From: Aaosphaeria pasadenensis
Lineage: Eukaryota; Ascomycota; Dothideomycetes; Pleosporales
Length of the DNA stretch: 64,000 nucleotides
Assembly (NCBI GenBank): GCA_022813625.1
Contig: JAKLMB010000003.1
Span: 62,001-126,000 of the forward strand
Reading direction: 5' to 3'
Position 1 is the stretch's first letter, and each line of letters starts with the position of its first letter. Made by a program: the position numbers and the translations under genes. Positions 45,790 to 57,661 of the stretch are shown piece by piece. Below the pieces are notes generated by a model that ran no database searches, was not told the DNA's origin, and saw nothing but the letters and a program-made list of their open reading frames with translations.

Positions 45790-48290
45790 CTCTCTTCTAG
45801 TTTAGGCCGCATGTAGTTTCAAAGTTCAGGTACGCGAGCGAGAAGTGTCTGTCTCCTTGGTACCCCGCGCCCAAAGTCAAACTCTCTTTTCTACCGTAAC
45901 CCGGTTTATTCGTGCCTACATTGAGTCCCTGGCCCTAGGCACATACATACATACATTCTCGTCTCCGACCATTTCGACTCCGCAGGCAGCACAACAGCAA
46001 ATTTATTGAACTAGTTTTAATGAAACGGAGCAGACTCGAGGGGGGGAAACCCACTAGCTTCCGACGTACATACAATGCAAATGCTGTAAAACATTACATG
46101 TGAAGCGGAACTAAACCAAACTCTAAGATATCTACCTACTGGATGGGGTACACGACCGCCGTTAGATTCAAAAACCTCACGATCTCCTAGCTACTCCGTA
46201 GTTCACTAGTTAGTTCAATCCCCCCCCCAGTGTAGGTAGGTGAGTACCGCATACATCTCTCCTTCCCGACTTCCCGGGTTTGTAACCCCATCGTGAGTCG
46301 CGCCGCTCGAGTGGAAACGTTACCGCGACAAGACTAGCTTCCACGATGTCTAACAATGTATGTACTCCGTAAACTATCGTGAAGTTCGTGGACCCCCGAG
46401 AAAACAAAAATGGTCCTGTGCACGGCGGCGGCGGCGGGAGAATGCAAATCCCGCCATTCAGCGCAGAGCCTCCTCCCTTTTTCTTTGGCGTTTGGGTCGG
46501 TAGTTCGTTTATCTTGGTCGAACCGTTACCGTGCGTCGTATTAGTGTCTGCGATACGATTCATACGAATGGGAACGGGACCCTGAGAAGATAGACAGATA
46601 CTTGCCCTTGGTTTACCGAGATAAACATTGGTTAATTACAGGAAAGAATGGGGAAATAGGGAGGAATCGATAAAATTGTAATCTCCTTCTGCTTTCACAA
46701 TAGTCCGTAACTACCCCTCGTTTTTTTGAGTTCGAGAACTTTGCCTTCTTTTAACAACAGTACGCCTCTTTTTCTTGTCAATTCCCGAACAACCTAAACG
46801 AGCTGGGGAGAAATCCTCTCCTTGACAAGGGGATGGGATGTCGGGGTTCCTGGCCGGTCGGCTCCTTGAAATCGTATCCTATCCTATCTTCGTTCCTGGG
46901 GGGGCGGGGCTACACGCGGTAACTGATCCCACAATCCTCCCAAGAAAACAAAACCATACAATGCCTGAAAATGATCAGCAGACAAAAAAAACAAAAAACT
47001 TCGCTTCGAATCCTACGATAACTGTGGAGGTAAGGTAGACGGAACTGTGGTCCTAGATTCCATGTATTCTTGGTGTCCTAGCTGGGCTGGGCTAGGCTAG
47101 CCGGCGCACCCCCCATTGTTTTTCGTTCCCGCGAAAGCTTGACTGACATCGGTAATGATGATTGTGCGTTTACGGGTGGCGAGATGGGGATGGTTGGATG
47201 AGTGTGTAAGGGAGAAAGGTCATGGGATTTCAGAAGGATTTGGGGAATACTATCTAAGAATGATAAGAACCATGAAGCAAAAATGTATGGAGTACGGAGT
47301 GTATTCATGTATGATTGATGGGATATCATTGTCGTACAATTACATACGCAGTACTCTTTGCCAAATCACACGCAACGAAACTGCGATATCTACCTACATA
47401 CTTCATTGTATGTCCTTCACTTCCGTCGTCACTGCCGTTGCTGCTGTTCAATCAAAGTTTGAACTTTATCACGATCCACCCAGCCCAAAAGTTGCAAAGG
47501 ATCGTCACACCGGATAATATTGCTACCTCTTTTTCCGTTTCCGCTTCTTCACGATTTCCGTCTCCCGTTGCTTTGTTTTGATTTCTTTCAATATTTTCTG
47601 GGTATTTTCCGTGTTGGGTTTCCGTGCTTGCGAATTCATACAGAGTACTCTATAACTAATTGCTTTTATGTCCTCTTTATCGAGGGCTTATGGTTGGAGT
47701 GATAGAGAGGGCTTGGGCTGATGATATCATACATGGAGGACGTTGAATATCAACCATTCAGAGCCTTGGATGCGACCATGTGTATCAGTTTTTGCTTATG
47801 ACGATCTCTGGTCCTCCTTTAACGACAGAAAAAATAAAAATGAAAAATGAAATAATGTGACACCTAGATATTGTTTGTTTTGCAACAAAGGCATCCTACT
47901 CTCCTATCGCCCGTTGTTCGCGTTCCCGTATCTAGCTAGGCTAACCGACGACGTCGACGATGACGAAAAAGGAAATATTTTGATATGCATTCACGATGTA
48001 ATTGTTTATTTTCGAGAGAGAGATAGAGGCCTGTGAAGTCAGGAAATTCAGAGGGGGAGTGTCATGGACCCCCACGCTCTCTCTTCCCTTCCTCCCGCTT
48101 CAAAGAACAACCAGAATCAGCCGGGGAGAGAAGCGGCACAGTCCGTCCCCGCGCACACACACGCACACACACCAGGGGACATGATAGGACTCCAAAGCGG
48201 AAACAAAAAGGAAAACCGAGCGACGGTCTAGAACCTATCACATCAACGGCTCACCCGGGGAACAATGGGCGAGGCGAGGGGGCGGCGAGG

Positions 48291-48322
48291 CAAGGTAAGG
48301 CAAAGCAAGGCAAGGCAAGGTC
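48291..48322. repeat. GGCAA-type pentanucleotide repeat
   Basis: Imperfect tandem GGCAA units (GGCAAGGTAAGGCAAAGCAA and so on) in non-coding DNA. Confidence 0.75.
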
Positions 48323-48980
48323 GACGCTGACCGGTAAAAGACAGGCAGGGTGTGCGTACTGTGCTGTGCTGTGCGTTTATGTGGAAGGGGTGCCTATTCT
48401 GGGGGTTTCATCCCACACATTCTACATTTTGATGTACGGAGTAGCTCGACGTATTTACCCTGGTGAGAACCTTTGCTGACCTGACCTGATCTCACATATG
48501 CTGTGGCGGAGCTCGCCTCAAGCGTCCGCGGTGTGTATGGAAAGGCGTACGTGCTGTCCTACCATGCCAGAGACGAGTAATGAGCGCGGCGGGAGACCCC
48601 GGAGGCGTTGATGCGTCTGCGTCTGTGTTTGGTGGGTTTCTGTGATTGTATTCATGACTTACTCGTGGTGTACGATACTGTACTGTATCATGGGCACCGC
48701 GTAAAAGGACTCTTGGAGCCCGCCAGCCAATCCCCCCCGTACCCTCCCGACGGGTTGGATCGCGGGCTTGCTTCCCCGACTGCGAGGTCGTCCGTGCTGC
48801 CTTGAATATCTCAATCTCCTTGGTCTGTCCTTGTCATATTCGCTGATTCTTTTGCAACCACCCCTTCGATCCTTGGATAAACTCCCCTCGCTCCTTCGCC
48901 CCATGGAATCAATCCTGGTAAAACGCATTCAACCTCAAATCTCATCTCATCTCACCTCACCCAACCCATACCCACGTCCG

Positions 48981-50158
48981 TTACCCCATCTTTTGCCGAG
49001 TAATCTGGGGTCTGGGTTGCGGGCCGCCTTGGGAGCGATGCAATGGCTCCTTGGTATTGTAGGGATCTAGGAAGATGCTGTTTCTAGAAGCGCGGGGTTT
49101 TGTATGCCACATTGTTGCGTTCGAAGGATTCAGAAATATGCGGCTGAGATGAAAGGAGAGGGCTTGGACTTCGCTGTTCTCCGCTCGTCGCGTAGAAATG
49201 GGTGCCGACTGCACACACACACACTTCTTCGCCACCGGAAAAATGAGATGTGATACCTCGTGTGCAGCTGCTGCGAGGATGCGGTGAAGTTCGAGGAGGG
49301 CGTAATTCGATATCGTTGGTTGAGCGCCTCGACGGTGCCCCCCTTTCTTGTTGTCTTGTGCTGAGGTGAGAACCTCTGTGGTGCGGAGTATCTGCGCCCT
49401 CAGCGCGTACGACATGAACAGCACACTTAGGCTAGCTCTTAGCTCGTCGAGTATTGCCAATGTGAACAAAGTTAGATCTTGAAGGTGGTTGAATCGGTGT
49501 GGCATTGCACATGAATCCCAGATTAACATGCATGGTTGATCAAACGTTCGCTTTGATGTATTCCCAAATGCCCATGGCGTCACATCCTGTCCATTGCAGT
49601 CTTCCAGGTGCACTTCACGCACACTGGATGCGACAGTAAGACAACATCATTGTACTACCACTACTCGGACTTGTTCTCCGCCTCCATTCATCGGCCATTT
49701 GTAGATTGGCCGCCGGCGATTTGGAATATGTAGCCCAAACTCAAGCAGAATTGCTGCGTCGACTACGTAGAATGGCTGGATGACTATCCACTCGACAGTT
49801 ATCATCGATCGCGCTGAAATGTCTTCTGACCTCCCGCATATGTAGGATATGGGGTTGCACAACGGCATGGAAGGTGGTGTCTTGTGAATTCTTCGTCTTG
49901 TGTGGTCGAACTGGCGGAAAAATGAAGACAGCCATGATAGGCGAGAACCTTCGAGGCGCATCATTGGTGGTAACTGATGATCCATATAGCCGCAAGGAAG
50001 TCTTCGTTCCTTAGGAAGAGAATCCTTTCCCTCTCCTCACATCTGGGTTGAAAGCCACGACAACTATCCATTGGCACGTTCTTGGTCGAAGTCGTTCGCG
50101 CGACATGTCTGGAACTACTGTCGTATAGGAGGTCTATCCAAAAGTTCAGATGGTCCAA
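48981..50158 (-). other. Three consecutive unassigned minus-strand frames downstream of the Rad51 paralogue
   Basis: Frames 50158-49961, 49985-49647 and 49622-48981 follow one another on the strand of the Rad51-like gene and begin 14 bp after its stop. The last opens with GTG, not ATG, and has an alpha-helical, protein-like middle (LQDLTLFTLAILDELRASLS, then YALLELHRILAAAAHEVSHL). The segments could be exons of an unknown gene, but no clean splice set was found and the 3' UTR of the Rad51-like gene must lie here. I recognise no family. Confidence 0.25.
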
Positions 50159-50171
50159 TTAACGTGCTTCC

Positions 50172-51732
50172 TCAAACCGTAGCTGTGCGTTCGAATTGTG
50201 CGACCCTTTTCTTCTCTCTTTCTGGAACATGGTCCGTCCGAGATGCTGCAGGAGATGCTGCATCTGCAGGATCGTTGGCAACCGGGGTATCGTTCACAAT
50301 CAACAAGCCCTCCGCAGCTACTTCATCATCTTCTACCCAACCGTACAGCTCCTCGGAGTCAGGCTCGTCGTCCTCAGAATCGCCAATCTCCGCGAAACGT
50401 CTTTTAGGCAGCCGTTGTTGAGGAGAAGTTGCAGTCGTCGTAATATCAATCGTGGAAACGGCTAGGTCTAAAAGGCCCTTCTGTGGTTCGTCAGCGGGTG
50501 ATCGTCGCACAAATTGCTGGCGATACATTGTTTATATTGTAGGCTCTGCGGGTAGTAGATTAACTCACCCTCTCGATAGCGAATGGCACCACGTCCCCAA
50601 CGCTACCCTCGTCGGCCAAAGTCACACCATTTGCCTTTATGACGCCAACAAACCGGGCTCTTCGCAGTCTTTCAGCATCCGCGACACACCACTTCCCTTG
50701 CCCCGGAACCCAGTCCCTAAATAAAACCAGTCGAGTGGATATACCACTCTCCCATTCTGCACCTGATATTGACGGGACCAGAAGAGCTCTTGAACCTGCC
50801 CGAATCCGAGTTATTGTCTGGCATGTGAGGAGAAGCGCGATGTCGTGCAGCGCAGCGATCCTGCACAGGGCCGAGATCAACTCATTCATTACCGGAAATT
50901 TGCGACCTGCGGCCCAGCGTGCCTGGTCGTTCTTAGGCCTTGCTGCTCGATCATCAGGATTGCGGGGGTATGCATTATCGAGCAGGGTTGACAATGAATC
51001 GATAACGATGAGGCTTGTGTTTGGTGGCGGGAAAGAGGATGGCGTTCGGACGAATAGAGCCAGCAAATGCGCGAGCGATGGCGATGTACAGTGATGGAAG
51101 TGGCTCCGCAGTTCATCTAACTGTACTTCTGGCGGTGAGGCATCTGTTCCTCCCAGGTTCTGAGAGCGCTGCACTTGCTCGTCGGCGAATAAGACATCAT
51201 TGAATCGTTGCGGGACCAGCGGTGCGCCCGCATCTGTACAGCCATCAGCTTCTATCAGAACACTCTGGCACCATAACCAAAGTGCTAATCGGCAATCCCT
51301 GAGTGTACTGACCAATCCAGACAACTTGCTGCCCTTCCCTCAATGCATTGACTGCGGCCTGAATTCTTGATCCATTTCAGCTTCCGATTCCGATATAGTT
51401 CAATAAAGTGTGGATTGCATTTACCCAAGCGCTGTCTTCCCGACTCCGGACGGCCCGTACACTTCGGCAACCTTCCCTCGCGGGAATCCGCCGTGTATGT
51501 CGCGCCCGGGAAGGCTTCTGGGGGAAAGGATTTTGTTGAGCTGCGCGAGGCCGGTAGATACAGCGAGGGCTCCGCGGGTTTGTAGGGTCTGGAGAGCCTG
51601 AGAAGCGGAGATGGTGGGGAGGCGGTCTGCAAAGTATTGATTAGCACATGCTGGGATAAGATCCTGCAAGGACCTACGAGACGATGAGGAGGACAGCATA
51701 GGAGTGTCCTGGCTTGCCATTGCTGGGGCCAT
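50172..51732 (-). CDS. Rad51-family recombination mediator (Rad55/Rhp55-like paralogue)
   Basis: Four exons (51732-51425, 51365-51313, 51233-50569, 50516-50172) encode about 456 aa. After a short N-terminus there is FISTGL-like ALAVSTGLAQLNKIL, then HGGFPRGKVAEVYGPSGVGKT with the Walker A motif at residues 93-100. The second splice restores VVWIDAGAPLVPQRF. Walker B is SLIVIDSLSTLLD, followed by a RecA-type core (LLLTCQTITRIRAG; ESGISTRLVLFRDW). No helix-hairpin-helix is present, and the protein ends with an acidic tail (EIGDSEDDEPDSEELYGW). Rad51 paralogues of this kind help load Rad51 onto single-stranded DNA during recombinational repair in the nucleus. I favour Rad55/Rhp55 over Rad57, but the exact paralogue is uncertain. 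The gene diverges from the MOSC gene. Confidence 0.82.
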
Positions 51733-52306
51733 CTACAGGTCGATGTTGGTGTACACCACAGGCCCTGCCTCTTCAATCATTCCATGTGATTTCGTGAGGT
51801 TTCCGTGAAAAATAGACACGTCGAAACGCGTCCAAAATAGTCATTGCATGGCGACGTAGTGAGGTGGAGGAGAGTTGGTGCAAGTGAGGTGCAATGAGAA
51901 CTTGGGCTTGGCTAGCTGTGACGACATGCGAAGCGAAATCCCACTGTGAGTGGGAGATGACCTGACTGACGACAATGTGGCTCTTGTCGACTTAATGTCC
52001 ACCACCTCAACCATCGCCGATACCGGACATCAATTGGTTGCTATCACGTTATCAGATCCAATTCGTGATCGATGTCCACAACTAAGTTACGAGAATTAGA
52101 TCTTACCTAACGACATACAATTCTATAGGGCGCAGTTCTGACATTCTTGGGCGTGTATTGTCAGCAACAAGCGTCGAGACTTCCGCTTCCGCGCGCTATC
52201 GACCTTGACTCATGAAATAACATTATAAAGATCAGTACGAAGTAGAGCCTATTCTATAGTCATTTAGACACCGGGGTTCTCTTTGGTTTCATAGGGTGTG
52301 AACAAA
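51733..52306. promoter_or_regulatory. Bidirectional promoter between the Rad51-like and MOSC genes
   Basis: The start codons lie 574 bp apart on opposite strands, so this interval should carry both promoters. It has no open frame of interest. I did not identify specific sites. Confidence 0.6.
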
Positions 52307-53700
52307 ATGCCTTCTGATAATGCTCTCGACTTCATCATCGTTTCAGTTCAGAACTTCTTCCGCGACTTCAATGTTCGCTTTACTCCCATAACGGCCGTCG
52401 TCACAACATTGGCTCTTTTAGTCCCCCTGTTCTTTCTCTTCATACTCGCACGTACCCAGCAGGAAGTGCATCTTCCTGCCCCAGCAGGATGCCGGAGGCT
52501 GCAACTAGAAGGGACCTCAAATCTTAAAGACCAATATTCGAAAGCCTATAGCAAAGGATCTGAACCCTCATCCTCGAAACCCTGGACTGTCAAGGCCCTT
52601 TTTGTTTATCCTGTCAAGTCTTGTGCAGGTATCGAAATCGACAAAGCATCTGTTGTTCGCTCCGGATTTCAATACGATCGCCAATTTACGCTCGCCCAAT
52701 ATCACACGGGCCTTCCCGATTCCAATGGAAAAGTTAAGAGCGAATGGCGGTTCATCACGTTACGATCATTTCCTAGGCTCGCAAAGGTCGAGACACAGGT
52801 CTGGGTTCCGGATCCCAAGGCGCCAGACTACGATCCTAATGGAGAATGGGTTTTGAGCGAAGGTTGTCTTGTTATGCGGTTCCCTTTCACACCGGATACG
52901 GACTTTTCCATCGAGGGACTCAAGAACTATGGCAGAATATTGGCTGCAAAGTTGGCTGGGCAAAGTGAACCGATGTTGGAGTTCCGTGTGCCTTACAACC
53001 CAACAAAGGAGAGGATGCAAAAGAAGCAATACAAGAGTGAGAAAATGGTCATCTGGAATGATCAACCCCAAGCATTGAATATGGACAGAGAAGTGTCTGC
53101 AGAGCTATTAGATAAATTGAGGTACACACTTGGGGTAACGAATCCCTTGACCCTTTTCCGCATCGACACGACAAAGTATAGGGAAGCTGGGGGAAATGCT
53201 CCTAGCAAACAGGACACCGAGTTGGGGCCCATCATTGGAATGCACGACGCAGTAAGTAGTAAATGAAGTGACAGTAGAGCAAATCTAATTCTTCGTCATA
53301 GTATCCGATACACATCATGAACATCGCGAGCGTTCAAGATGTGAGCTCCAGATTACCAAAGGGCTACAAACCGCTCAATGTGCTCCGTTACCGAGCAAAC
53401 GTATATCTAACGGGACCTCCCGCCTTCGATGAGGACGACTGGAAAAGAGCCCAGATTGGGAATGGGAATTATCACATTTCATGCCGCACGACGCGGTGCA
53501 AGCTGCCGAACGTCGACCCGGAGACTGCAATTGCAGATCGCAACGAGCCTGGCACCACAATGCGCAAGTACCGTATAATCGATGCTGGATCTAAAAGTGC
53601 ATGTTTAGGCATGCAAGTAACGCCCCTCGCGGAAGGGGAGATTAAGATTGGAGACCAGATACAGGTGCAGGAGCGGGGCGAACATTTCTTCATCGAATAA
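52307..53700 (+). CDS. Membrane-anchored MOSC-domain protein (mARC-like)
   Basis: Two exons (52307-53251, 53302-53700) encode about 447 aa. The first ATG is at 52307; an in-frame GTG nine bases upstream is not used. A membrane segment (ITAVVTTLALLVPLFFLFILA) lies at about residues 30-50. The MOSC N-terminal beta-barrel begins WTVKALFVYPVKSCAGIEID, and the MOSC domain follows, with SCRTTRCKLPNVDPETA containing the conserved Cys that binds the molybdenum cofactor in mARC and MOSC proteins. The C-terminus ends with IKIGDQIQVQERGEHFF. Relatives are the mitochondrial amidoxime-reducing component and the C-terminal part of molybdenum cofactor sulfurase. A reductase acting on N-hydroxylated compounds at an organelle membrane is the likely role. 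The intron is 50 nt. Confidence 0.92.
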
Positions 53701-53892
53701 AACAAGCATTTTGAGGGACTTTCCCACAGCGATTAAGAACGTTTAGAAAACATTGAGCTGGAATTCAACCTCTCAGGAAAGAGGCCATGATGTACTATTA
53801 TATTACAAGCTAGAACCAAACACCTACGTGAACAAGACATAAATAGTTACGAATGAAATTAGAAAGCCCCCCTTACGACAACTCATATCCAA

Positions 53893-55128
53893 CTACAGCC
53901 GACCCGAATCAGGGACTGTTCTGAAAAAAGTGTAGCTCTCCTCGATGGTGTACAAGTCCTCTCCGTCTTGGTATCCAACGTTATCAGCGTACTTATTCCC
54001 CCATGTTCTAGTATAAAACCCGCAATACGTTCCCTGCGGTACTTCATTCTTAACTAGTATGTAGCTGTTGAAAAAGTTGCACGGCTTATAAGTACCAGTT
54101 GCATTATCAGCAGTCGCACGATTGTAAGCGTTCTGAGCCTCGCAAATAGCAGCACACTGCGTTGGATCATACGGGCCGTCATTGTAAAGCCTCATGCCGA
54201 GATAGGTATCGACTCCATTGTCAAGCGGGGCGTCAATCGCTCCTCTGAGAAGTTCAGAAGGGCCAGTGAAGTTTGCCAATGGATCGGGTACAGGAGTTGC
54301 GGTAAGTTTAGTGTATCCTACATCAATCGTGTCAGTAATGAAAATTCACGTTCGGACACTAGGATAAACTCACCGTTGCTCCCTGCAATGACTACGTGGA
54401 AGGCCTGGCCATTGGCATCAGCAGGCCCGCGGTACTGTCCAGTATTGGTAGCAGTTCCAGCTGTGACTGGGTATCCATAAAGGGAGCACTTGATATTGGT
54501 CGCGGGGGCAGGGTTCGGGCAATCAGTACTAGGATCAACAGCAGGGTCACGTTCATAGTAAATATTGAACGCATAGCAATACGAGTCTGAGTTGCACCGG
54601 GAAGCGCAACCCTCAACGTCGTAGTCGGTCCCGGGCATGGTGAAGAAAGTGAGGTAACCAATCTGCTGAGTGCTTCCATGCAGATTCGTGAATGACTTAG
54701 TGTATCCACTTGGAGTAGGGGCATTTAGAGCTGCTCGGGCAAGTGGGCCGTCTATAGCGAGATAGTCATTCACTGTTCCATCGTCTGGGATGGGTCCGGT
54801 GCTATGTGAAATGAGTATAGTTTTACACGTTAGGGATTTAAGTTACTGACCCTCCTGGTTCTCTCTCACATGCTGCTCTTTTGGCGTAAAGTAGATCAAC
54901 AGTGCGTTTCTGTACAGTGACTGGGTCAGTCGCTATAGCTGCGGCTGCAGCACTGGCAGCCTTTGAGGGATCGTAGGATGATGCCGTAGCAGAAATTGCA
55001 GCTAGGTCTGGACCAAGCACCGATGGGGTAGACAGCTCCTTTAGAGCACTGATGTTGATGCGTTGAGGTTTGGGTGCAGCTTTTGTCAACCCAAAAAAGG
55101 CTGCAAAAATAATCTTCTTGGAATACAT
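53893..55128 (-). CDS. Secreted cysteine-containing protein of the fungal PAN/apple-like type
   Basis: Three exons (55128-54851, 54801-54374, 54317-53893) encode about 376 aa. A signal peptide (MYSKKIIFAAFFGLTKA) is followed by an Ala/Ser-rich region (KAASAAAAAIATDPV) and VDLLYAKRAACEREPGG. The second part has a cysteine pattern with VEGCASRCNSDSYCYAFNIYYERD and KCSLYG. The third repeats the theme: CAAICEAQNAYNRATA, then CNFFNSYILVKNEVPQGTYC. Such paired-Cys domains with A/C-x-C...FN-x-Y resemble PAN/apple-like modules in fungal extracellular proteins of unknown function, perhaps binding carbohydrate or surface protein. The frame is open above 55128 to an ATG at 55350, but starting at 55128 yields a good signal peptide. 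Both splice joins preserve the reading (G/TGPIPDDG and G/YTKLTATP). Confidence 0.85.
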
Positions 55129-56626
55129 GTCGAGCGAATATACAGTCAGTTCAAAGTTCTGGAATGATTGTGAAAGAATGAGCTTTGATGCCTTCGTCAT
55201 GGAGGTCCTGGTTTTGCCTTTTATATTCAACATGATATAGGGAGCCGGAAGTATTGATAGTGATGCTGCTGCGCTTGCACACAGTGCTCGCCTGGAAATG
55301 CCCATGAAGAGAAGGGATCGGATTCGGCACTGAAACTCAATAAATGACACGGTCGACTTACATCAGCCTCATAAGCCCATTAAGCCAGGAAGCTTGGCTG
55401 GAAGAAACATTCCATGTCGGTCAGAATTCCACATTGAATTGAAGAAGTCAGAGTAAGCTGGCAGATGAACTATGACCTAGAACTATGACTTATACAATGA
55501 GATGAAAGCAATGTATGGCGATTGGCAGATCGACCAGAAACTTCGACACTTCATTCATTCAAGCTAAGGTGGTGATGTAATTTGTCTTTTTGCCCACAAT
55601 TCTTTGGATACTTTCTTCTTGCATTTATCTGTAAGAGTGCCGATACATCCGAGCAATAGTAGATGTGAGAGGAGGCGTCAGCTCGATTGCAATTGTGGCA
55701 TAGTCGTTTAGCCCTTTGGAGGCTTAGAAGATTATACTCATCATGGTCTTGGGAGGGTTTCAATGATTCTGCGCAGCGAAGCAGAGACAGTGGCGTACCG
55801 CTGGAAAGGTCGACCAACCTTTCTTCGGATACAGTGCTCCCAACTCCAAGGTTCACGTAGGCCTCTACCCAACAGTACTGCGAAATTATACATGCCAACA
55901 CTTCTGCTCATCATTGCTCAGTGCAATATTCGAACGACCCTTTCTAAACAAGGTGCCCAAGGACATTCCATGGTGCATATCCTTCCGAGCCATGAGAGTC
56001 GATAACATTTCCCAAGGTCGAACTGCAGCGTTTGTGGCGGTGAAACCTTCCAACCCATCCACCCGATTTAGCTCTCACCTATCCATATCACCAGCTCTAC
56101 AATGTAGCACCAAAGCACGAGGTGATAAGTCACTGATCCATTACTACACCAAACAGAACATCGCCTCCATACTTAATACGCCGTGTTTCTCGCTGTGACT
56201 TACTTCCTCGTGCTCCGGAGATGAACAAGATGCTCGAAATTCTCACCCAAATACGCCTTTGGTAGTACGCAATGGTGCCATAGGTCTTTCGCTTCAATAT
56301 GTCATGTTCACCGGTACCAAGAGTTGCAATGGAACATGGGACTCAGATTGAGTGCAACATCGTATTGTGACTTGCTTGCGTATGCCATTATGTCTAAGTA
56401 GAAGCAAGCAAATTGAAAATATCTATCTGGCTGCCCAACATAGCAGAGGCTGAGAGAGAAAATACAGAGATGGGTCCAGCCATGGTACCGTTTATCCATA
56501 TCCAAGGGTGCAGGCCCAAGAATCACACTTTCATCTAGTATACAATCTATCACGAAAAACCAAAAACCGTTTCATTATCAATTAACAAAATCGAAGCAAG
56601 AAGCAGCCTTCACTCTCCCCATTTCC
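55129..56626. other. Intergenic between the secreted protein and the four-span membrane protein
   Basis: About 1.5 kb contains only short frames. One minus-strand frame (55901-55551, 116 codons, with CHNCNRADASSHIYYC) has a few cysteines but no metal-site pattern I can name. Both neighbouring genes point to the left. Confidence 0.45.
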
Positions 56627-57661
56627 TCATTGATTCGCCTCAATCAGCCTCGTACATATCTTCTTCCACACTGACCTCTTCTTGACAGGCTCGTGATGAT
56701 AAACTCTCGCACCCTCCACTTCCTCTCCCTGACTATATCTGAGGGCATTCATAATGACCTCACGCGGAATGTCCCCTCGACTCTGACTTCTAACCACCAT
56801 GAAACCAGGATTCTGGCCTCTAATCACTACGATACCACGAATTTTCTTTCGTTGTCCCCTGGTCGAGGTGGTCGAGGTGCCCGAGGTGCCCAGGTGCCAG
56901 GTGCCCGAGATGCTCAGAGTGTCCAAGGTGCCCGAGGTGGTCGAGGTGGTTGAGGGAGCAGAGAAAACGGAGGTTTCGTCTTCATCTGCGTAGGAGTCGG
57001 CCGGCACGTCGTAGACGCGGTACGGCCGTGGATTGGAGAAGGCATCCGGGCGAGTAATTTGCTGCTGGTGGGGGATGGGACGGGGTGGCCTGCGTGGTGC
57101 GAAGGTCATCTCGCTGGTTGCTAGCGAGACATTGTCGTCCCAGTCTTGTTCCCACTCGCCGTCGCCATCGTTCGATGGAATGTCATAGACCGATGGAATA
57201 TCATAGACCGACGGTGGGGCTGGTGTGCCCAAGTTGGTTGACTCCATCCATCGAGTAACGTCGCTGAATAGGCCGGTCAAGGGGGCAAGTGCTGACTCCA
57301 GGTTTGGCATTATGTTCGAGTCCCTCGCCATGGTTGATGGATTCTGAAACCACCCCGACTCTAGTGACGAGCCAGCGGCGTTGCAGCCTTTTGTCAAGAT
57401 GATTGAGATTCCGACGGCACCGATCGCGTACGGAAGGATCGTCTTGCCGCAGATGCAGATGATGGCTGAGAAGACGCCTACCAAGGCGAACGCGAATTGC
57501 TGTAATCGTATATCCACCTTTTCTTGGATTTGTTGGATGGCAAGGCCAAAGATGGCGAGGAGATACACCATCGCGAGTGGTGTTTTGATCTTGAGACAGG
57601 CGATGTAGATGGTGATAAGAAAGATGAACACAAAGTAGATGGCTTTTGTGTTTGAAGGCAT
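56627..57661 (-). CDS. Hypothetical four-span membrane protein with Ser/Thr-rich tail
   Basis: A single exon encodes 344 aa starting at ATG 57661. Four hydrophobic segments lie in the first 95 residues: AIYFVFIFLITIYIACL, AMVYLLAIFGLAIQQI, FAFALVGVFSAIICICG and ILPYAIGAVGISIILTKG. The rest is hydrophilic: a tandem pair SVYDIP/SVYDIP, an acidic EWEQDWDDN, a Pro/Arg-rich patch (PRRPPRPIP) and a Ser/Thr/Gly-rich array (TSTTSGTLDTLSISGTWHLG). The C-terminus has RGIVVIRGQNPGFMVVRSQS and a basic VKKRSVWKKI. I do not recognise the family. The amino-terminal part resembles small membrane-cluster proteins, so a membrane scaffold is possible, but no function can be assigned. Confidence 0.75.
   Translation of the reverse strand: MPSNTKAIYFVFIFLITIYIACLKIKTPLAMVYLLAIFGLAIQQIQEKVDIRLQQFAFALVGVFSAIICICGKTILPYAIGAVGISIILTKGCNAAGSSLESGWFQNPSTMARDSNIMPNLESALAPLTGLFSDVTRWMESTNLGTPAPPSVYDIPSVYDIPSNDGDGEWEQDWDDNVSLATSEMTFAPRRPPRPIPHQQQITRPDAFSNPRPYRVYDVPADSYADEDETSVFSAPSTTSTTSGTLDTLSISGTWHLGTSGTSTTSTRGQRKKIRGIVVIRGQNPGFMVVRSQSRGDIPREVIMNALRYSQGEEVEGARVYHHEPVKKRSVWKKICTRLIEANQ

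Larger units (their letters stand above)
43725..48443. repeat. Dense cluster of the TACGGAGTA motif
   Basis: Five exact copies of TACGGAGTA or its complement TACTCCGTA occur at 43725, 44959, 46192, 46364 and 48435, all non-coding. A near copy (GGAGTACGGAGTG) is at 47289. See the finding on motif enrichment for the full list. Confidence 0.85.
40301..50171. other. Gene-poor region with scattered unassigned frames
   Basis: Nearly 10 kb holds no recognisable domain. Overlapping minus-strand frames of 90-158 codons occur at 43702-41870 and three consecutive ones at 50158-48981, none with a known motif. Exact TACGGAGTA motifs are concentrated here (43725, 44959, 46192, 46364, 48435). Simple repeats occur at 45769-45789 and 48291-48322. 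The region is not markedly AT-rich, so wholesale RIP is not apparent. Confidence 0.45.

Noticed and set aside
55551..55901. Minus-strand frame with CHNCNRAD, considered as a zinc finger
   Set aside because: Only one clear CxxC and no second metal pair at GATA- or ZZ-type spacing.
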